Of a stretch of DNA of 64,000 nt, positions 22,968-31,541 are shown piece by piece. Source of the stretch: Bacteroides pyogenes_A (lineage in GTDB: Bacteria; Bacteroidota; Bacteroidia; Bacteroidales; Bacteroidaceae). Position 1 is the first letter of the stretch. Each line of letters starts with the position of its first letter. The notes beneath the pieces are model-generated. The model saw only the letters and a list, made by a program, of their open reading frames with translations, was not told the DNA's origin and ran no database searches. The stretch lies in the NCBI RefSeq assembly GCF_048595595.1, contig NZ_CP184347.1. One strand, 5' to 3'. The translations under genes were made by a program, and so were the position numbers.

Positions 22968-23023
22968 AAAAAAAGTTGAGGATGATAATATTGGTTTTCA
23001 ATATTTCATCCTCAACTTTTTTT
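22968..23023 (+). terminator. Terminator of tRNA-fMet
   Basis: An 18-bp perfect stem (22968-22985 with 23006-23023) containing GTTGAGGATGA, flanked by runs of A and T. It starts 2 bp after the tRNA. Confidence 0.95.
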
Positions 23024-23162
23024 AGGGAAAGACTAATAGATTTTGAATAGTGTAGAGATTATATCAAATCGGAAAGAATAAAAAAAATCGAAAGCTTGGT
23101 TATACAAAAAAAGAGTGACCATTTGCGGACACTCTTCTCACTTCTCAAATAAGTTATTTTCG

Positions 23163-23236
23163 AGCCTCTTGTCGGATTCGAACCAACGACCCCGAGATTA
23201 CAAATCACGTGCTCTGGCCAACTGAGCTAAAGAGGC
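23163..23236 (-). tRNA. tRNA-Thr (TGT)
   Basis: 74 nt on the minus strand. Acceptor GCCTCTT/AAGAGGC, D-stem GCTC/GAGC, anticodon loop TTTGTAA with anticodon TGT, T-stem GTTGG/CCGAC. The anticodon stem has one T-T mismatch. It lies directly downstream of the probable SRP RNA on the same strand. Confidence 0.93.
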
Positions 23237-23240
23237 GGGT

Positions 23241-23336
23241 GGGTAAGCTGACTATATCGCGCCGCTACAACCAACTACCTTTGCTGCGATCAAGCCCTGG
23301 AGGATTCGAAGGGAGCTGGCCGTATAGGACTTACCC
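23241..23336 (-). ncRNA. ffs: Probable 4.5S/SRP RNA
   Basis: A 96-nt rod-like RNA closed by GGGTAAG/CTTACCC with further paired ATA/TAT and GCC/GGC segments. On the minus strand it has CCAGG, then GC-TTGATC-GC, then AGCA, which fits the symmetric-loop signature (CAGG opposite AGCA) of bacterial SRP RNA. The apical loop is not the usual GGAA. A near-perfect promoter lies upstream on the minus strand. The RNA ends 4 bp before tRNA-Thr, so the two are probably transcribed together. Confidence 0.68.
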
Positions 23337-23348
23337 GTTTTGCGGTTG

Positions 23349-23378
23349 CAAAGGTAGACATTTTTATTTAACTTGCAA
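23349..23378 (-). promoter_or_regulatory. Promoter of the SRP RNA/tRNA-Thr unit
   Basis: The minus strand has TTG (23378-23376), a 19-bp spacer and TACCTTTG (23356-23349), the same -7 sequence as the tRNA-fMet promoter. It fixes the strand of the RNA. Confidence 0.82.
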
Positions 23379-23500
23379 TACCTTTCGCCTTTTTTCTATC
23401 GTCCCAAAGCTAATCAACTACTTTTCAAGTAACTAAACAACAGAAAAATTTCTCGCAAAACACTTAATGCAAACCTATCAATTTTAAAATAAGCATAATT

Positions 23501-23532
23501 TTTCTCATCAACCGATATTATTCTTATCTTTG
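23501..23532 (+). promoter_or_regulatory. Promoter of the DUF4199 gene
   Basis: TATCTTTG (23525-23532) with TTTC (23501-23504) 20 bp upstream, 22 bp before the start codon. Confidence 0.6.
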
Positions 23533-23554
23533 CATTCTATTCAAATAATTAAAG

Positions 23555-24106
23555 ATGACAGAGAACAGAAGTTATTTACAAAAATATGCCATGCATTTCG
23601 GCACCTATATGGGAGTATATTGGATACTGAAGTTTATCTTATTCCCTTTAGGATTCCATATCCCTTTCCTCTCTCTCTTATTCATTGTATTGACTCTGGC
23701 TGTACCGTTTATCGGCTATCATTACGCTAAAACTTATCGAGATAAAATATGTGGAGGAGTGATTTCTTTCACCCATGCTCTTCTCTTTAGTTTATTTATG
23801 TATATGTTCGCTTCATTGCTTGTTGCAGTAGCCCATTACGTTTATTTGGAATTCATTGATCATGGATTCATTGTCAATTCCTATACTCAGTTATGGGAGG
23901 AATTGGTGATAAAAACACCCGCTTTAGCAGAACATAAAGAAATCGTGGAAGAAACAATTAATGCAGTAAGTTTGCTCACTCCTATCAATATCACCATGCA
24001 ACTTTTATCCGGCAATCTCTTTTGGGGCGGCATATTAGCCATTCCCACCGGATTGATGGTCATGAAAAAAAAACAATCGGGGAATACGGAATTGCCGCGC
24101 TTTTAA
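23555..24106 (+). CDS. DUF4199-family membrane protein
   Basis: 183 residues with four hydrophobic segments (about 15-35, 37-55, 70-95 and 145-168) and a conserved-looking CGGVISFTHALLFSLFMYMFAS region. The plan fits DUF4199, a Bacteroidota inner-membrane family of unknown function. It is followed after 54 bp by a membrane-bound glycosyltransferase, a pairing that recurs in Bacteroides (from memory). Confidence 0.8.
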   Translation: MTENRSYLQKYAMHFGTYMGVYWILKFILFPLGFHIPFLSLLFIVLTLAVPFIGYHYAKTYRDKICGGVISFTHALLFSLFMYMFASLLVAVAHYVYLEFIDHGFIVNSYTQLWEELVIKTPALAEHKEIVEETINAVSLLTPINITMQLLSGNLFWGGILAIPTGLMVMKKKQSGNTELPRF

Positions 24107-24160
24107 TTCTCTTGCAATTCACGTTTTCTAAAATAAATGCAATAAACAGTAATTGGCCCA

Positions 24161-25111
24161 ATGAATATATCAGTTGTAATCCCATTATTCAATGAAGAAG
24201 AATCACTACCCGAACTATATGCTTGGATAGAGCGGGTAATGAATACCAATGGCTTTTCATTCGAAGTAATCTTTGTAAACGATGGAAGCACAGACCATTC
24301 GTGGGAAGTGATAGAACAACTCAAAGCAAACTCTAATCACATAAAGGGAGTTAAATTTCGTCGCAACTACGGCAAATCACCTGCTTTGTTCTGTGGATTT
24401 GAGGAAGCGAAAGGCGATGTCGTAATCACAATGGATGCCGACTTGCAAGACAGTCCGGACGAAATACCCGAGCTATATCGCATGATTGTTGAAGATGGTT
24501 TCGATTTGGTGTCGGGATGGAAACAAAAAAGATATGATCCGTTGTCGAAAACACTGCCTACCAGACTTTTCAATGCTACGGCACGCAAAGTATCAGGAAT
24601 AAAAAACCTGCACGACTTTAACTGCGGTTTGAAAGCTTACCGGAATGAAGTGGTGAAAAACATCGAAGTGTATGGCGAAATGCACCGTTACATTCCCTAT
24701 TTGGCAAAGAATGCCGGATTCAAGAAGATTGGCGAGAAAGTAGTACATCATCAGGCACGAAAATACGGAACGACTAAATTCGGGCTAAATCGCTTTGTCA
24801 ACGGATATCTCGATTTGCTTTCTCTTTGGTTTCTTTCGAGATTCGGAATCAAGCCGATGCACTTTTTCGGCTTATTAGGTTCACTTATGTTTATCATCGG
24901 CATGATTTCAGTCATCGTCGTAGGCGGCAGTAAACTATATGCCATGTACAAAGGACTTTCTTACCGACTGGTAACCGACTCTCCTTATTTCTATCTGTCG
25001 CTTACAGCCATGATTATTGGAACTCAGCTGTTTCTTGCCGGATTCTTGGGCGAATTAATTTCACGCAATTCCCCGGAACGAAACAAATATCAAATAGAAA
25101 AGATAATTTAA
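24161..25111 (+). CDS. Family 2 glycosyltransferase (polyprenyl-phosphate sugar transferase type)
   Basis: 316 residues. The GT-A domain begins ISVVIPLFNEEESLPELY and carries DADLQD (metal and nucleotide-sugar site) and DFNCGLKAYR. Two C-terminal membrane helices (about 232-258 and 272-294) match the GtrB/DPM1-like group, which moves a sugar from a nucleotide to undecaprenyl phosphate at the inner membrane. The sugar is not identifiable. Confidence 0.9.
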   Translation: MNISVVIPLFNEEESLPELYAWIERVMNTNGFSFEVIFVNDGSTDHSWEVIEQLKANSNHIKGVKFRRNYGKSPALFCGFEEAKGDVVITMDADLQDSPDEIPELYRMIVEDGFDLVSGWKQKRYDPLSKTLPTRLFNATARKVSGIKNLHDFNCGLKAYRNEVVKNIEVYGEMHRYIPYLAKNAGFKKIGEKVVHHQARKYGTTKFGLNRFVNGYLDLLSLWFLSRFGIKPMHFFGLLGSLMFIIGMISVIVVGGSKLYAMYKGLSYRLVTDSPYFYLSLTAMIIGTQLFLAGFLGELISRNSPERNKYQIEKII

Positions 25112-25175
25112 GATTTACCCGTAGAGGTAAGAAGATTATGGAGTATAACTTAGTAACTGGTAGATTGTAATTATT

Positions 25176-25721
25176 ATGAAGAACTTAACTTATCTACTTC
25201 TGTGTTTGCTCATCCTCACAGACATTATGATTGTCAACAGCTCGTGCTCGGATGAGAATGATTGTTCACTGACCGGACGCCCGATGATGTACTGTGCACT
25301 ATACACCATCGACCCTGAGACACAAAAGGTTCTGAAGGACACACTCGAACAACTCACTGTTACCGCTTTGGGAACCGATGAAGTGATTATCAACCAGGAA
25401 AAGAATGTACACAAATTACAGCTTCCTTTACGATATACCGGTAACACTACGGTATTTGTTTTTCATTACGATCCTGCACAACCCTCTCTCTATACAGATA
25501 CATTGTATATCACCCAACAAAACACTCCCTACTTTCAGTCGATGGAATGCGGCTATATGATGAAACAAAGCATTCTTACTGCCCAAATAACAAATGGAAA
25601 ACAAGCCGACCAACCGGAGAAAATGGAGTCAGTGGAAATAAAAAACAAAGAAGCTAACACCAATGAGATACAGAATTTGCAGATTTTCTATAAGTACCGC
25701 GATCGTACCGAGACTAATTAG
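25176..25721 (+). CDS. DUF6452-family lipoprotein
   Basis: 181 residues with an N-terminal hydrophobic segment ending IVNSSC. DCSLTGRPMMYCALY and FQSMECGYMM resemble DUF6452 proteins of Bacteroides. The C-terminal 30 residues are charged and overlap the next gene by 59 bp. The pairing with DUF6048 supports the call. Function unknown. Confidence 0.7.
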   Translation: MKNLTYLLLCLLILTDIMIVNSSCSDENDCSLTGRPMMYCALYTIDPETQKVLKDTLEQLTVTALGTDEVIINQEKNVHKLQLPLRYTGNTTVFVFHYDPAQPSLYTDTLYITQQNTPYFQSMECGYMMKQSILTAQITNGKQADQPEKMESVEIKNKEANTNEIQNLQIFYKYRDRTETN

Positions 25722-26460
25722 TTTTCTGATCATCTTATGGATAGGCCTTCCGGCGACCGGACAACAACGTTACCAGAATCCGACGCCTAAAAGAGACCAA
25801 AAGAATAAGAAAAAAGAAGTTGCAGCAGTCGATACCATTCCGTTATATAACGGTATATATATGGGTGTCGACTTGTATGGCATGGGTGCAAAACTTTTAG
25901 GGAGCGACTTTATCAGCTCCGAAATCAACGTAAACATCAATCTTAAAAACAAGTTTATCCCTGCTTTTGAGTTTGGTATGGGAGCCACAGACACATGGAA
26001 CGAAACGGGAATACATTACAAGAATAAACCATCGCCTTTCTTCCGCATAGGTATAGACTACAACACAATGGCGAAGAAAGCAGACAAAAGCAGCTTTCTT
26101 TACGCAGGATTCCGTTATGCTTTCAGTTCTTTTAAATACGATGTATCAAGCATGCCCGTCGATGATCCGATTTGGGGAGACGAACTTCCGAATCCCGCAC
26201 TTGAAGATGAGATCTGGGGCGGAAGCGCTCCTTTCGACTATCAGGGGATGAAGGGATCTATGCAATGGTTGGAATTCGTATTGGGAGTAAACGTTCGCAT
26301 ATACAGGAACTTTCACATGGGTTGGACTCTCCGGATGAAATACAAAACAACAGTTTCTTTCGAAGAAAACGGCAACCCATGGTACATACCCGGTTATGGC
26401 AAATACAAATCGAACAATATGGGAATAACATATTCTCTTATCTATAAACTGCCTTTTTAA
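25663..26460 (+). CDS. DUF6048-family outer-membrane protein
   Basis: 265 residues with a signal peptide (cleavage near ATG-QQ, about residue 34). The remainder is built of amphipathic strands (GIYMGVDLYGMGAKLLG, LEFVLGVNVRIYRNFHMGW) and ends KLPF with a terminal Phe, typical of an outer-membrane beta-barrel. It overlaps the DUF6452 gene, so the two are translationally linked. Function unknown. Confidence 0.72.
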   Translation: MRYRICRFSISTAIVPRLISFLIILWIGLPATGQQRYQNPTPKRDQKNKKKEVAAVDTIPLYNGIYMGVDLYGMGAKLLGSDFISSEINVNINLKNKFIPAFEFGMGATDTWNETGIHYKNKPSPFFRIGIDYNTMAKKADKSSFLYAGFRYAFSSFKYDVSSMPVDDPIWGDELPNPALEDEIWGGSAPFDYQGMKGSMQWLEFVLGVNVRIYRNFHMGWTLRMKYKTTVSFEENGNPWYIPGYGKYKSNNMGITYSLIYKLPF

Positions 26461-26467
26461 AAAAACA

Positions 26468-27052
26468 ATGAGAGGATTGGAAATATGGCTGCTTGCAATA
26501 GGCTTGGCGATGGATTGTTTCGCTGTATCTATTGCAAACGGAATTCTGTTGAAACATATCCGATGGAAACCGATGTTGGTTACGGCTTTTTCATTCGGGC
26601 TGTTTCAAGCCGTCATGCCTTTCATCGGCTGGATGTGCGCCCGAACATTCAGCCACTTGATAGAAAGCATAGATCATTGGATCGCATTTATTATCCTCGT
26701 ATTTCTGGGAGGAAGAATGATTTACGAATCTTTCAAAAACGAAGAATGCCGATATGAATTCAACCCTATGAGCTTAAAACTCGTATTTACCATGGCTGTA
26801 GCAACCAGTATAGATGCTTTGGCAGTCGGTATTTCGTTTGCCTTTTTAGGAATTCGCGATTACAAGGCAATCGTCCATCCTACCCTTATTATCGGCTTTG
26901 TTTCATTCACAATGTCCCTTATCGGAGCGTCTTTTGGCATTCTATGCCGAAATGGATATGCCCGAAAAATAAAAGCAGAGCTATGTGGCGGGATTATTCT
27001 TATCCTTATCGGAATGAAAATATTAATCGAGCACTTATATTTACAATCATAA
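26468..27052 (+). CDS. mntP: Manganese efflux pump MntP
   Basis: 194 residues with six membrane segments. Conserved acidic residues lie in AIGLAMDCFAVSIANG and its duplicate ATSIDALAVGISF, the two halves of the MntP fold. It exports Mn2+ under excess. It follows DUF6048 by 7 bp. Regulation in other bacteria is by a Mn riboswitch or MntR; I see neither here. Confidence 0.92.
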   Translation: MRGLEIWLLAIGLAMDCFAVSIANGILLKHIRWKPMLVTAFSFGLFQAVMPFIGWMCARTFSHLIESIDHWIAFIILVFLGGRMIYESFKNEECRYEFNPMSLKLVFTMAVATSIDALAVGISFAFLGIRDYKAIVHPTLIIGFVSFTMSLIGASFGILCRNGYARKIKAELCGGIILILIGMKILIEHLYLQS

Positions 27053-27085
27053 AGAATATCTTCTAAATAATAAAAAATAACAGGT

Positions 27086-28102
27086 ATGAAAAGTAAGAAA
27101 AGTTTTTTTTGGTTGACTTTCCTGATTTTAGCAAGTATATGGATATTAGTTAGAAAAAACCGTGAAGCAGATTACAAAAGCATCACCGGGCTTATATTCG
27201 GCACTGTATACAATATTACCTACCAAGACCGAAACGAACTCAAGCCGGAGATTGAAGCTGAATTGAAACGGTTCGATCAATCGCTCTCGACTTTTAACGA
27301 CAGCTCAATCATCAGCCGAATCAACCGTAACGAGGACGTTGTAGCAGACAGCCTTTTCTTGAATTGCTTCAACCGTTCTCTTGAAATCTCGCGCGAGACC
27401 GAAGGGGCTTTCGATATCACGGTAGCGCCCTTGGTCAATGCATGGGGATTCGGATTCAAAAAAGGGAATTTTCCGGATTCATGCACGATAGATAGTTTAC
27501 TACAAATCACCGGCTTCCGGAAAGTAGAGCAGAGAGAAGGGAAAATCATCAAGCAAGATCCCCGAGTGATGCTTGATTGCAGTGCTATAGCCAAAGGATA
27601 TGCAGTAGATGTAATAGCAGATTTCCTCAACAGGAAAGGCATAAAAAATTTCATTGTAGATATTGGCGGGGAGGTTGTGGTGAAAGGCGACAACCCGAAA
27701 AACGGATTATGGAGAGTAGGTATCAACAAACCGATAGACGACTCTTTATCAGTGAAACAAGATATCCAAACAATTCTGGAATTGACAGATCACGGCATGG
27801 CTACATCAGGCAATTACCGCAACTATTATTACAAAGACCAGAAGAAATACGCCCATACTATCGACCCACGGAACGGCAATCCGGTACAGCATAGTCTGTT
27901 ATCTTCAACCGTAGTTGCCAAAGACTGCATGACGGCCGATGCGCTTGCTACCGCTTTCATGGTAATGGGACTAGAGAAAGCTATTGCTTTCTGCCAGACT
28001 CACCCAACAATTGAAGCCTATTTTATCTATAGCGACGAGAATGGCGAATTTAAAACTTATCTTACTGAAGGAATGAAAAAATTTGTATCCCCTGCTAAAT
28101 AA
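27086..28102 (+). CDS. apbE: ApbE-type FAD:protein FMN transferase
   Basis: 338 residues with an N-terminal membrane/signal segment (FFWLTFLILASIWILV). Conserved blocks are GTVYNITY, LSTFNDSSIISRIN, LDCSAIAKGYAVDVIADFL, DIGGEVVVKG, YAHTIDPRNGNPV and MTADALATAFMVMG. It attaches FMN to threonines of exported flavoproteins such as RNF/NQR subunits. No such target is adjacent. Confidence 0.92.
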   Translation: MKSKKSFFWLTFLILASIWILVRKNREADYKSITGLIFGTVYNITYQDRNELKPEIEAELKRFDQSLSTFNDSSIISRINRNEDVVADSLFLNCFNRSLEISRETEGAFDITVAPLVNAWGFGFKKGNFPDSCTIDSLLQITGFRKVEQREGKIIKQDPRVMLDCSAIAKGYAVDVIADFLNRKGIKNFIVDIGGEVVVKGDNPKNGLWRVGINKPIDDSLSVKQDIQTILELTDHGMATSGNYRNYYYKDQKKYAHTIDPRNGNPVQHSLLSSTVVAKDCMTADALATAFMVMGLEKAIAFCQTHPTIEAYFIYSDENGEFKTYLTEGMKKFVSPAK

Positions 28103-28125
28103 TATGCCAGTAGGACTGTCTACAA

Positions 28126-28176
28126 AGTGAAGTGCACCCTAAAAGTTTTTATCTAACTTTTAAGGTGCATTTCACT
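28126..28176. terminator. Bidirectional hairpin between apbE and the sulfatase gene
   Basis: Arms of 22 nt (28126-28147 and 28155-28176) match at 20 of 22 positions, with A-rich and T-rich stretches at the loop side. It separates two convergent transcription units. Confidence 0.7.
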
Positions 28177-28220
28177 ACGACCATAGTTCCATTTTCTTTT
28201 TATGACACTATGAGATTGAA

Positions 28221-29786
28221 TTAAAAAGCAGTACTTGAGTTCACAATCCACTTCAAAATATCATGAAGTTCTCGAAGTATATTCGGATGCTTTTCCGCCA
28301 AATTCCTTTCTTCATGAATATCATTGCTCAGATTATAAAGTTGTGGAGCGTTTAAATAACCGGTTTCAATCTTCGGCCCCCATGAAATCATTTTCGGCCC
28401 GTCACTCGGCTCTATGTACTTCCAATCTTTTGTGCGCACGGACAATGTACGATTAGCAGCTTGTTCGATCACCCAAGAACGCCCTATCCTATCTTTTCCC
28501 ATCCAAGCGTCCAAATAATCCCTGCTATCGGGAGCCGCTCCTTTCGGAAGTTTGGCACCAATCAAACTCCCCAACGAAGAGAACCAATCAATTTGCGAGA
28601 CCAATGCATCCGAAACATGCGCTTCTTTCATGACTTTAGGCCAGCTTGCAATGGCTGGAATACGAGTTCCGGCCTCAAACGCACTGTATTTGCCTCCACG
28701 TAAAGGTCCGGCGGGTTTATGTCCTTTCAACAACTCTTCAGAACGATCGGCATATCCGTCGTCCGTGACCGGCCCGTTGTCGCTGGAAAGGATAATGAGC
28801 GTATTCTCAGTCAGCCCCAATCTATCCAAAACATCCATGATTTGACCTACACTCCAATCGAACTGAATGATAGCATCGCCGCGAAGCCCCATAGGGTTCT
28901 TTCCCCGAAAGCGTTCGTGCGGGAAACGTGGCACATGCACATCGTTTGTAGCAAAGTACATGAAAAAAGGTTTATCTTTGTTTTGTTCAATAAACAAAAC
29001 TGCATGCGATGTGATAGAATCGGCAATGTCTTCATCCTTCCACAAAGCTTTTCCACCACCTTTCATATAACCAATCCGGCCGATACCATTTACAATGGCC
29101 ATATCATGCCCATGGCTCGACTTCAGGTTAAATAACAATTCAGGATGATCTTTTGCCAAAGGCTCTCCATCGAAAGGTCGTTTATAACTAACCTCAATCG
29201 GAGCCTCCGGATCATAATTCGCTACTTTCCCATTTTCGATAAAGACACAAGGCACACGATCGGCGGTAGCTGCCATAATGTAGGAATAATCAAACCCCAA
29301 ATCTCCCAATGCCGCAGCCAGCGGTGCATTCCAATCCTGTTCTCCCGTTTTATCCCCCAGTCCCAAATGCCATTTCCCGATAGCTGCTGTAACATATCCA
29401 GCATTCTTGAACATATCTGCCATTGTATAACGCTCAGGGCGTATGATCAAACCTGCATTTCCGGCAGCCACATCTGTTCCGGGTTGTCTCCAGGCATACT
29501 CGCCCGTAAGCATGGAGTATCGTGAAGGAGTGCTTGTTGCAGCTGTAGCATAGGCGTTTGTAAACCGAACTCCCATGTTTGCCAAACGATTCACATTCGG
29601 CGTTTGTACATTCTTTGCGCCGTAACACTCCAAGTCACCATAACCCAAGTCATCCGCATAAATAAAGATAACATTCGGTAATCCACGTTCGCCATTTGAT
29701 GATGTTAAACCGCAGGCTGCACTCTGAGCGTGGGCAGAGACACTTACCAAAGGAGGAATGGCTGTGAACAAAAAAAGCTTTTTCAT
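28221..29786 (-). CDS. Family S1 sulfatase, serine type, exported
   Basis: 521 residues with a signal peptide (cleavage near AHA-Q, residue 20). The maturation motif is Ser85-Thr-Pro-Ser-Arg89, so formylglycine would be made from serine by an anaerobic maturase, as usual in Bacteroides. The metal-binding Asp45-Asp46 lies in FIYADDLGYGD, and DNGPV and KPFFMYFATNDVH are also present. It removes sulfate from a glycan; the S1 subfamily and linkage cannot be called by eye. It is the last gene of the SusC/SusD unit, which points to a sulfated host glycan. Confidence 0.92.
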   Translation of the reverse strand: MKKLFLFTAIPPLVSVSAHAQSAACGLTSSNGERGLPNVIFIYADDLGYGDLECYGAKNVQTPNVNRLANMGVRFTNAYATAATSTPSRYSMLTGEYAWRQPGTDVAAGNAGLIIRPERYTMADMFKNAGYVTAAIGKWHLGLGDKTGEQDWNAPLAAALGDLGFDYSYIMAATADRVPCVFIENGKVANYDPEAPIEVSYKRPFDGEPLAKDHPELLFNLKSSHGHDMAIVNGIGRIGYMKGGGKALWKDEDIADSITSHAVLFIEQNKDKPFFMYFATNDVHVPRFPHERFRGKNPMGLRGDAIIQFDWSVGQIMDVLDRLGLTENTLIILSSDNGPVTDDGYADRSEELLKGHKPAGPLRGGKYSAFEAGTRIPAIASWPKVMKEAHVSDALVSQIDWFSSLGSLIGAKLPKGAAPDSRDYLDAWMGKDRIGRSWVIEQAANRTLSVRTKDWKYIEPSDGPKMISWGPKIETGYLNAPQLYNLSNDIHEERNLAEKHPNILRELHDILKWIVNSSTAF

Positions 29787-29895
29787 ATGTTATTTTCAAT
29801 TTTGAGAATAGGCAAAAGCTAAAGAAAGCGCATTCCGATGCATATATGCATAAAAAGCTCAGTGAGCCCCCTTCAGCTTTCAACCGGTACAACTC

Positions 29896-31539
29896 TTATT
29901 TTCTTAATTTCGGGTTAATGTTCTGTTCTGACTGAGGAATAGGCCAAACGTAATCAACAGGATTACGAAAAGCCCGTTTACCAACATACCAACGGCAATG
30001 TCCCGCGGGATCTACCTCTTTGGTGGAAGTGGCATATAACTTCGACTTGGGATAAGGAGCTCCCCAAATCTTTTGGGACAATACCTCATGGGCGATTTCC
30101 CATCTTAACAAATCCCAATAGCGAATACCCTCCATTGCCAATTCCACACGCCGTTCGTTCCGTACCATCTCACGCAGTCTATTATTACTTGTCTCTGTAA
30201 TTGGTGGCATATGCACAGAAGCACGCCCTCTTACTTTATTGATAGTAGCATCAAGTATCTTTTGATCTATTGTTTCGCCACTTTCGAGCACACATTCTAA
30301 ATAACCGAGAAGAACTTCTGCATAACGAATTACAGGAAAGAAACCATTAGCATCTTGTAAACTTTTCATTGACGAAGCTTCGTCTATATATTTTCTCATT
30401 AAAAAACCGGTACGGGAAGCTTCACTCGAATAATCCAACCGTTCTTTTTTTGCCGCCTCATAATCCGGGCTAATTTTATATTCGGTACCTTTGAACATGC
30501 TTCCATTATAATAAACAGTATAATCTAGCCGCGGATCACGATTCTCTCCCAGTTTATCCGGATTGTATCTGGAATCAGCATAACTAAACGGAGATCCATC
30601 CAGAAATTCATAAGCTTCATATAATCCGGCACTGGGATTAATTAAGCTCCATCCTCCATCCTTAGCCGGAAAAGCATGTTGAGCGAGTCCCGTGCCAAAA
30701 AAGCTTTCCATAAATTGAATATAAAAAATATTTTCTTTATTAGCGCTTCCTTTAGAGTAATAAAACAAGCTTTTATAATCGGGATTGATATCATTATCAC
30801 CTAACTCTATAATCTCTCCAAAAGCTTGCGCTCCTCTTGCCCAATTTTTTTGCAACATACAAGTACGCCCTAAAAAAGCCAAGGCAGCTTGCTTGCAAGC
30901 ACGTCCGGATTCACTACTTCTGATTTCAGAAAAACGAGGTAAGTTGAGAGCTGCTTCAGAAAACTCCAAAGCGCACCATTTTAAAATATATGCTTGCAAA
31001 GCTTTATCTACACTATTTGCTTCCTCGCCCGTCAGCACAGTTGTAACTAATGGCACGTCTTTAAAATAGCTTGCTAAATAAAAATATTGAGTGGCACGTA
31101 AAAAACGAGCCTCTGCCACCATTCTCGCTTTTTTAGGAGAATCTGACCACTTTTGTATCCCATCCAAAAAACGATTACAATAACCGATACGCGCATAAGA
31201 TACGGTCCAATATCTTTTAATAAAGTTGTTATCCGCAGTTAAGTTGCCGCTGGAAATTTTGAAGAAAGGGTTATTCTCACCTCTCCTGTCAAAAGCATTA
31301 TCCGAGAGGTGTTCCATTAATATCATACCATGATAAGACCACCAGTCTGAAGGGTTATACTCTACTTTATCCGCCATGCTCCCTCGATACAAAGTGGTCA
31401 AAGCCAAATCGGCATTCGACTCATTATCCCAAAATGTTTTCTCTGGCAAATTGGCTAAAGGATAGCGTTCCAGATCACATGCTTGAAAGAATACTGCCAC
31501 AAGTATCTGTATAAATAAATAATGTATCTTTTTCATCAT
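29896..31539 (-). CDS. SusD-like surface glycan-binding lipoprotein
   Basis: About 547 residues from the ATG at 31539, directly after the SusC stop. A longer in-frame reading up to 31623 would overlap SusC and place extra residues before the signal peptide. The lipobox VAVFFQAC is followed by DLERYPLANLPEKTFWDNESNADLALTTLYRG, a typical SusD N-terminus. TPR-like helices follow, and the family C-terminus has RNERRVELAMEGIRYWDLLRW. It binds oligosaccharide at the surface and acts as the lid of the SusC transporter. Confidence 0.93.
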   Translation of the reverse strand: MMKKIHYLFIQILVAVFFQACDLERYPLANLPEKTFWDNESNADLALTTLYRGSMADKVEYNPSDWWSYHGMILMEHLSDNAFDRRGENNPFFKISSGNLTADNNFIKRYWTVSYARIGYCNRFLDGIQKWSDSPKKARMVAEARFLRATQYFYLASYFKDVPLVTTVLTGEEANSVDKALQAYILKWCALEFSEAALNLPRFSEIRSSESGRACKQAALAFLGRTCMLQKNWARGAQAFGEIIELGDNDINPDYKSLFYYSKGSANKENIFYIQFMESFFGTGLAQHAFPAKDGGWSLINPSAGLYEAYEFLDGSPFSYADSRYNPDKLGENRDPRLDYTVYYNGSMFKGTEYKISPDYEAAKKERLDYSSEASRTGFLMRKYIDEASSMKSLQDANGFFPVIRYAEVLLGYLECVLESGETIDQKILDATINKVRGRASVHMPPITETSNNRLREMVRNERRVELAMEGIRYWDLLRWEIAHEVLSQKIWGAPYPKSKLYATSTKEVDPAGHCRWYVGKRAFRNPVDYVWPIPQSEQNINPKLRK

Positions 31540-31541
31540 CG

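Noticed and set aside
23241..23336. SRP RNA on the plus strand
   Set aside because: The strong promoter is on the minus strand and the CAGG/AGCA order is seen only there.
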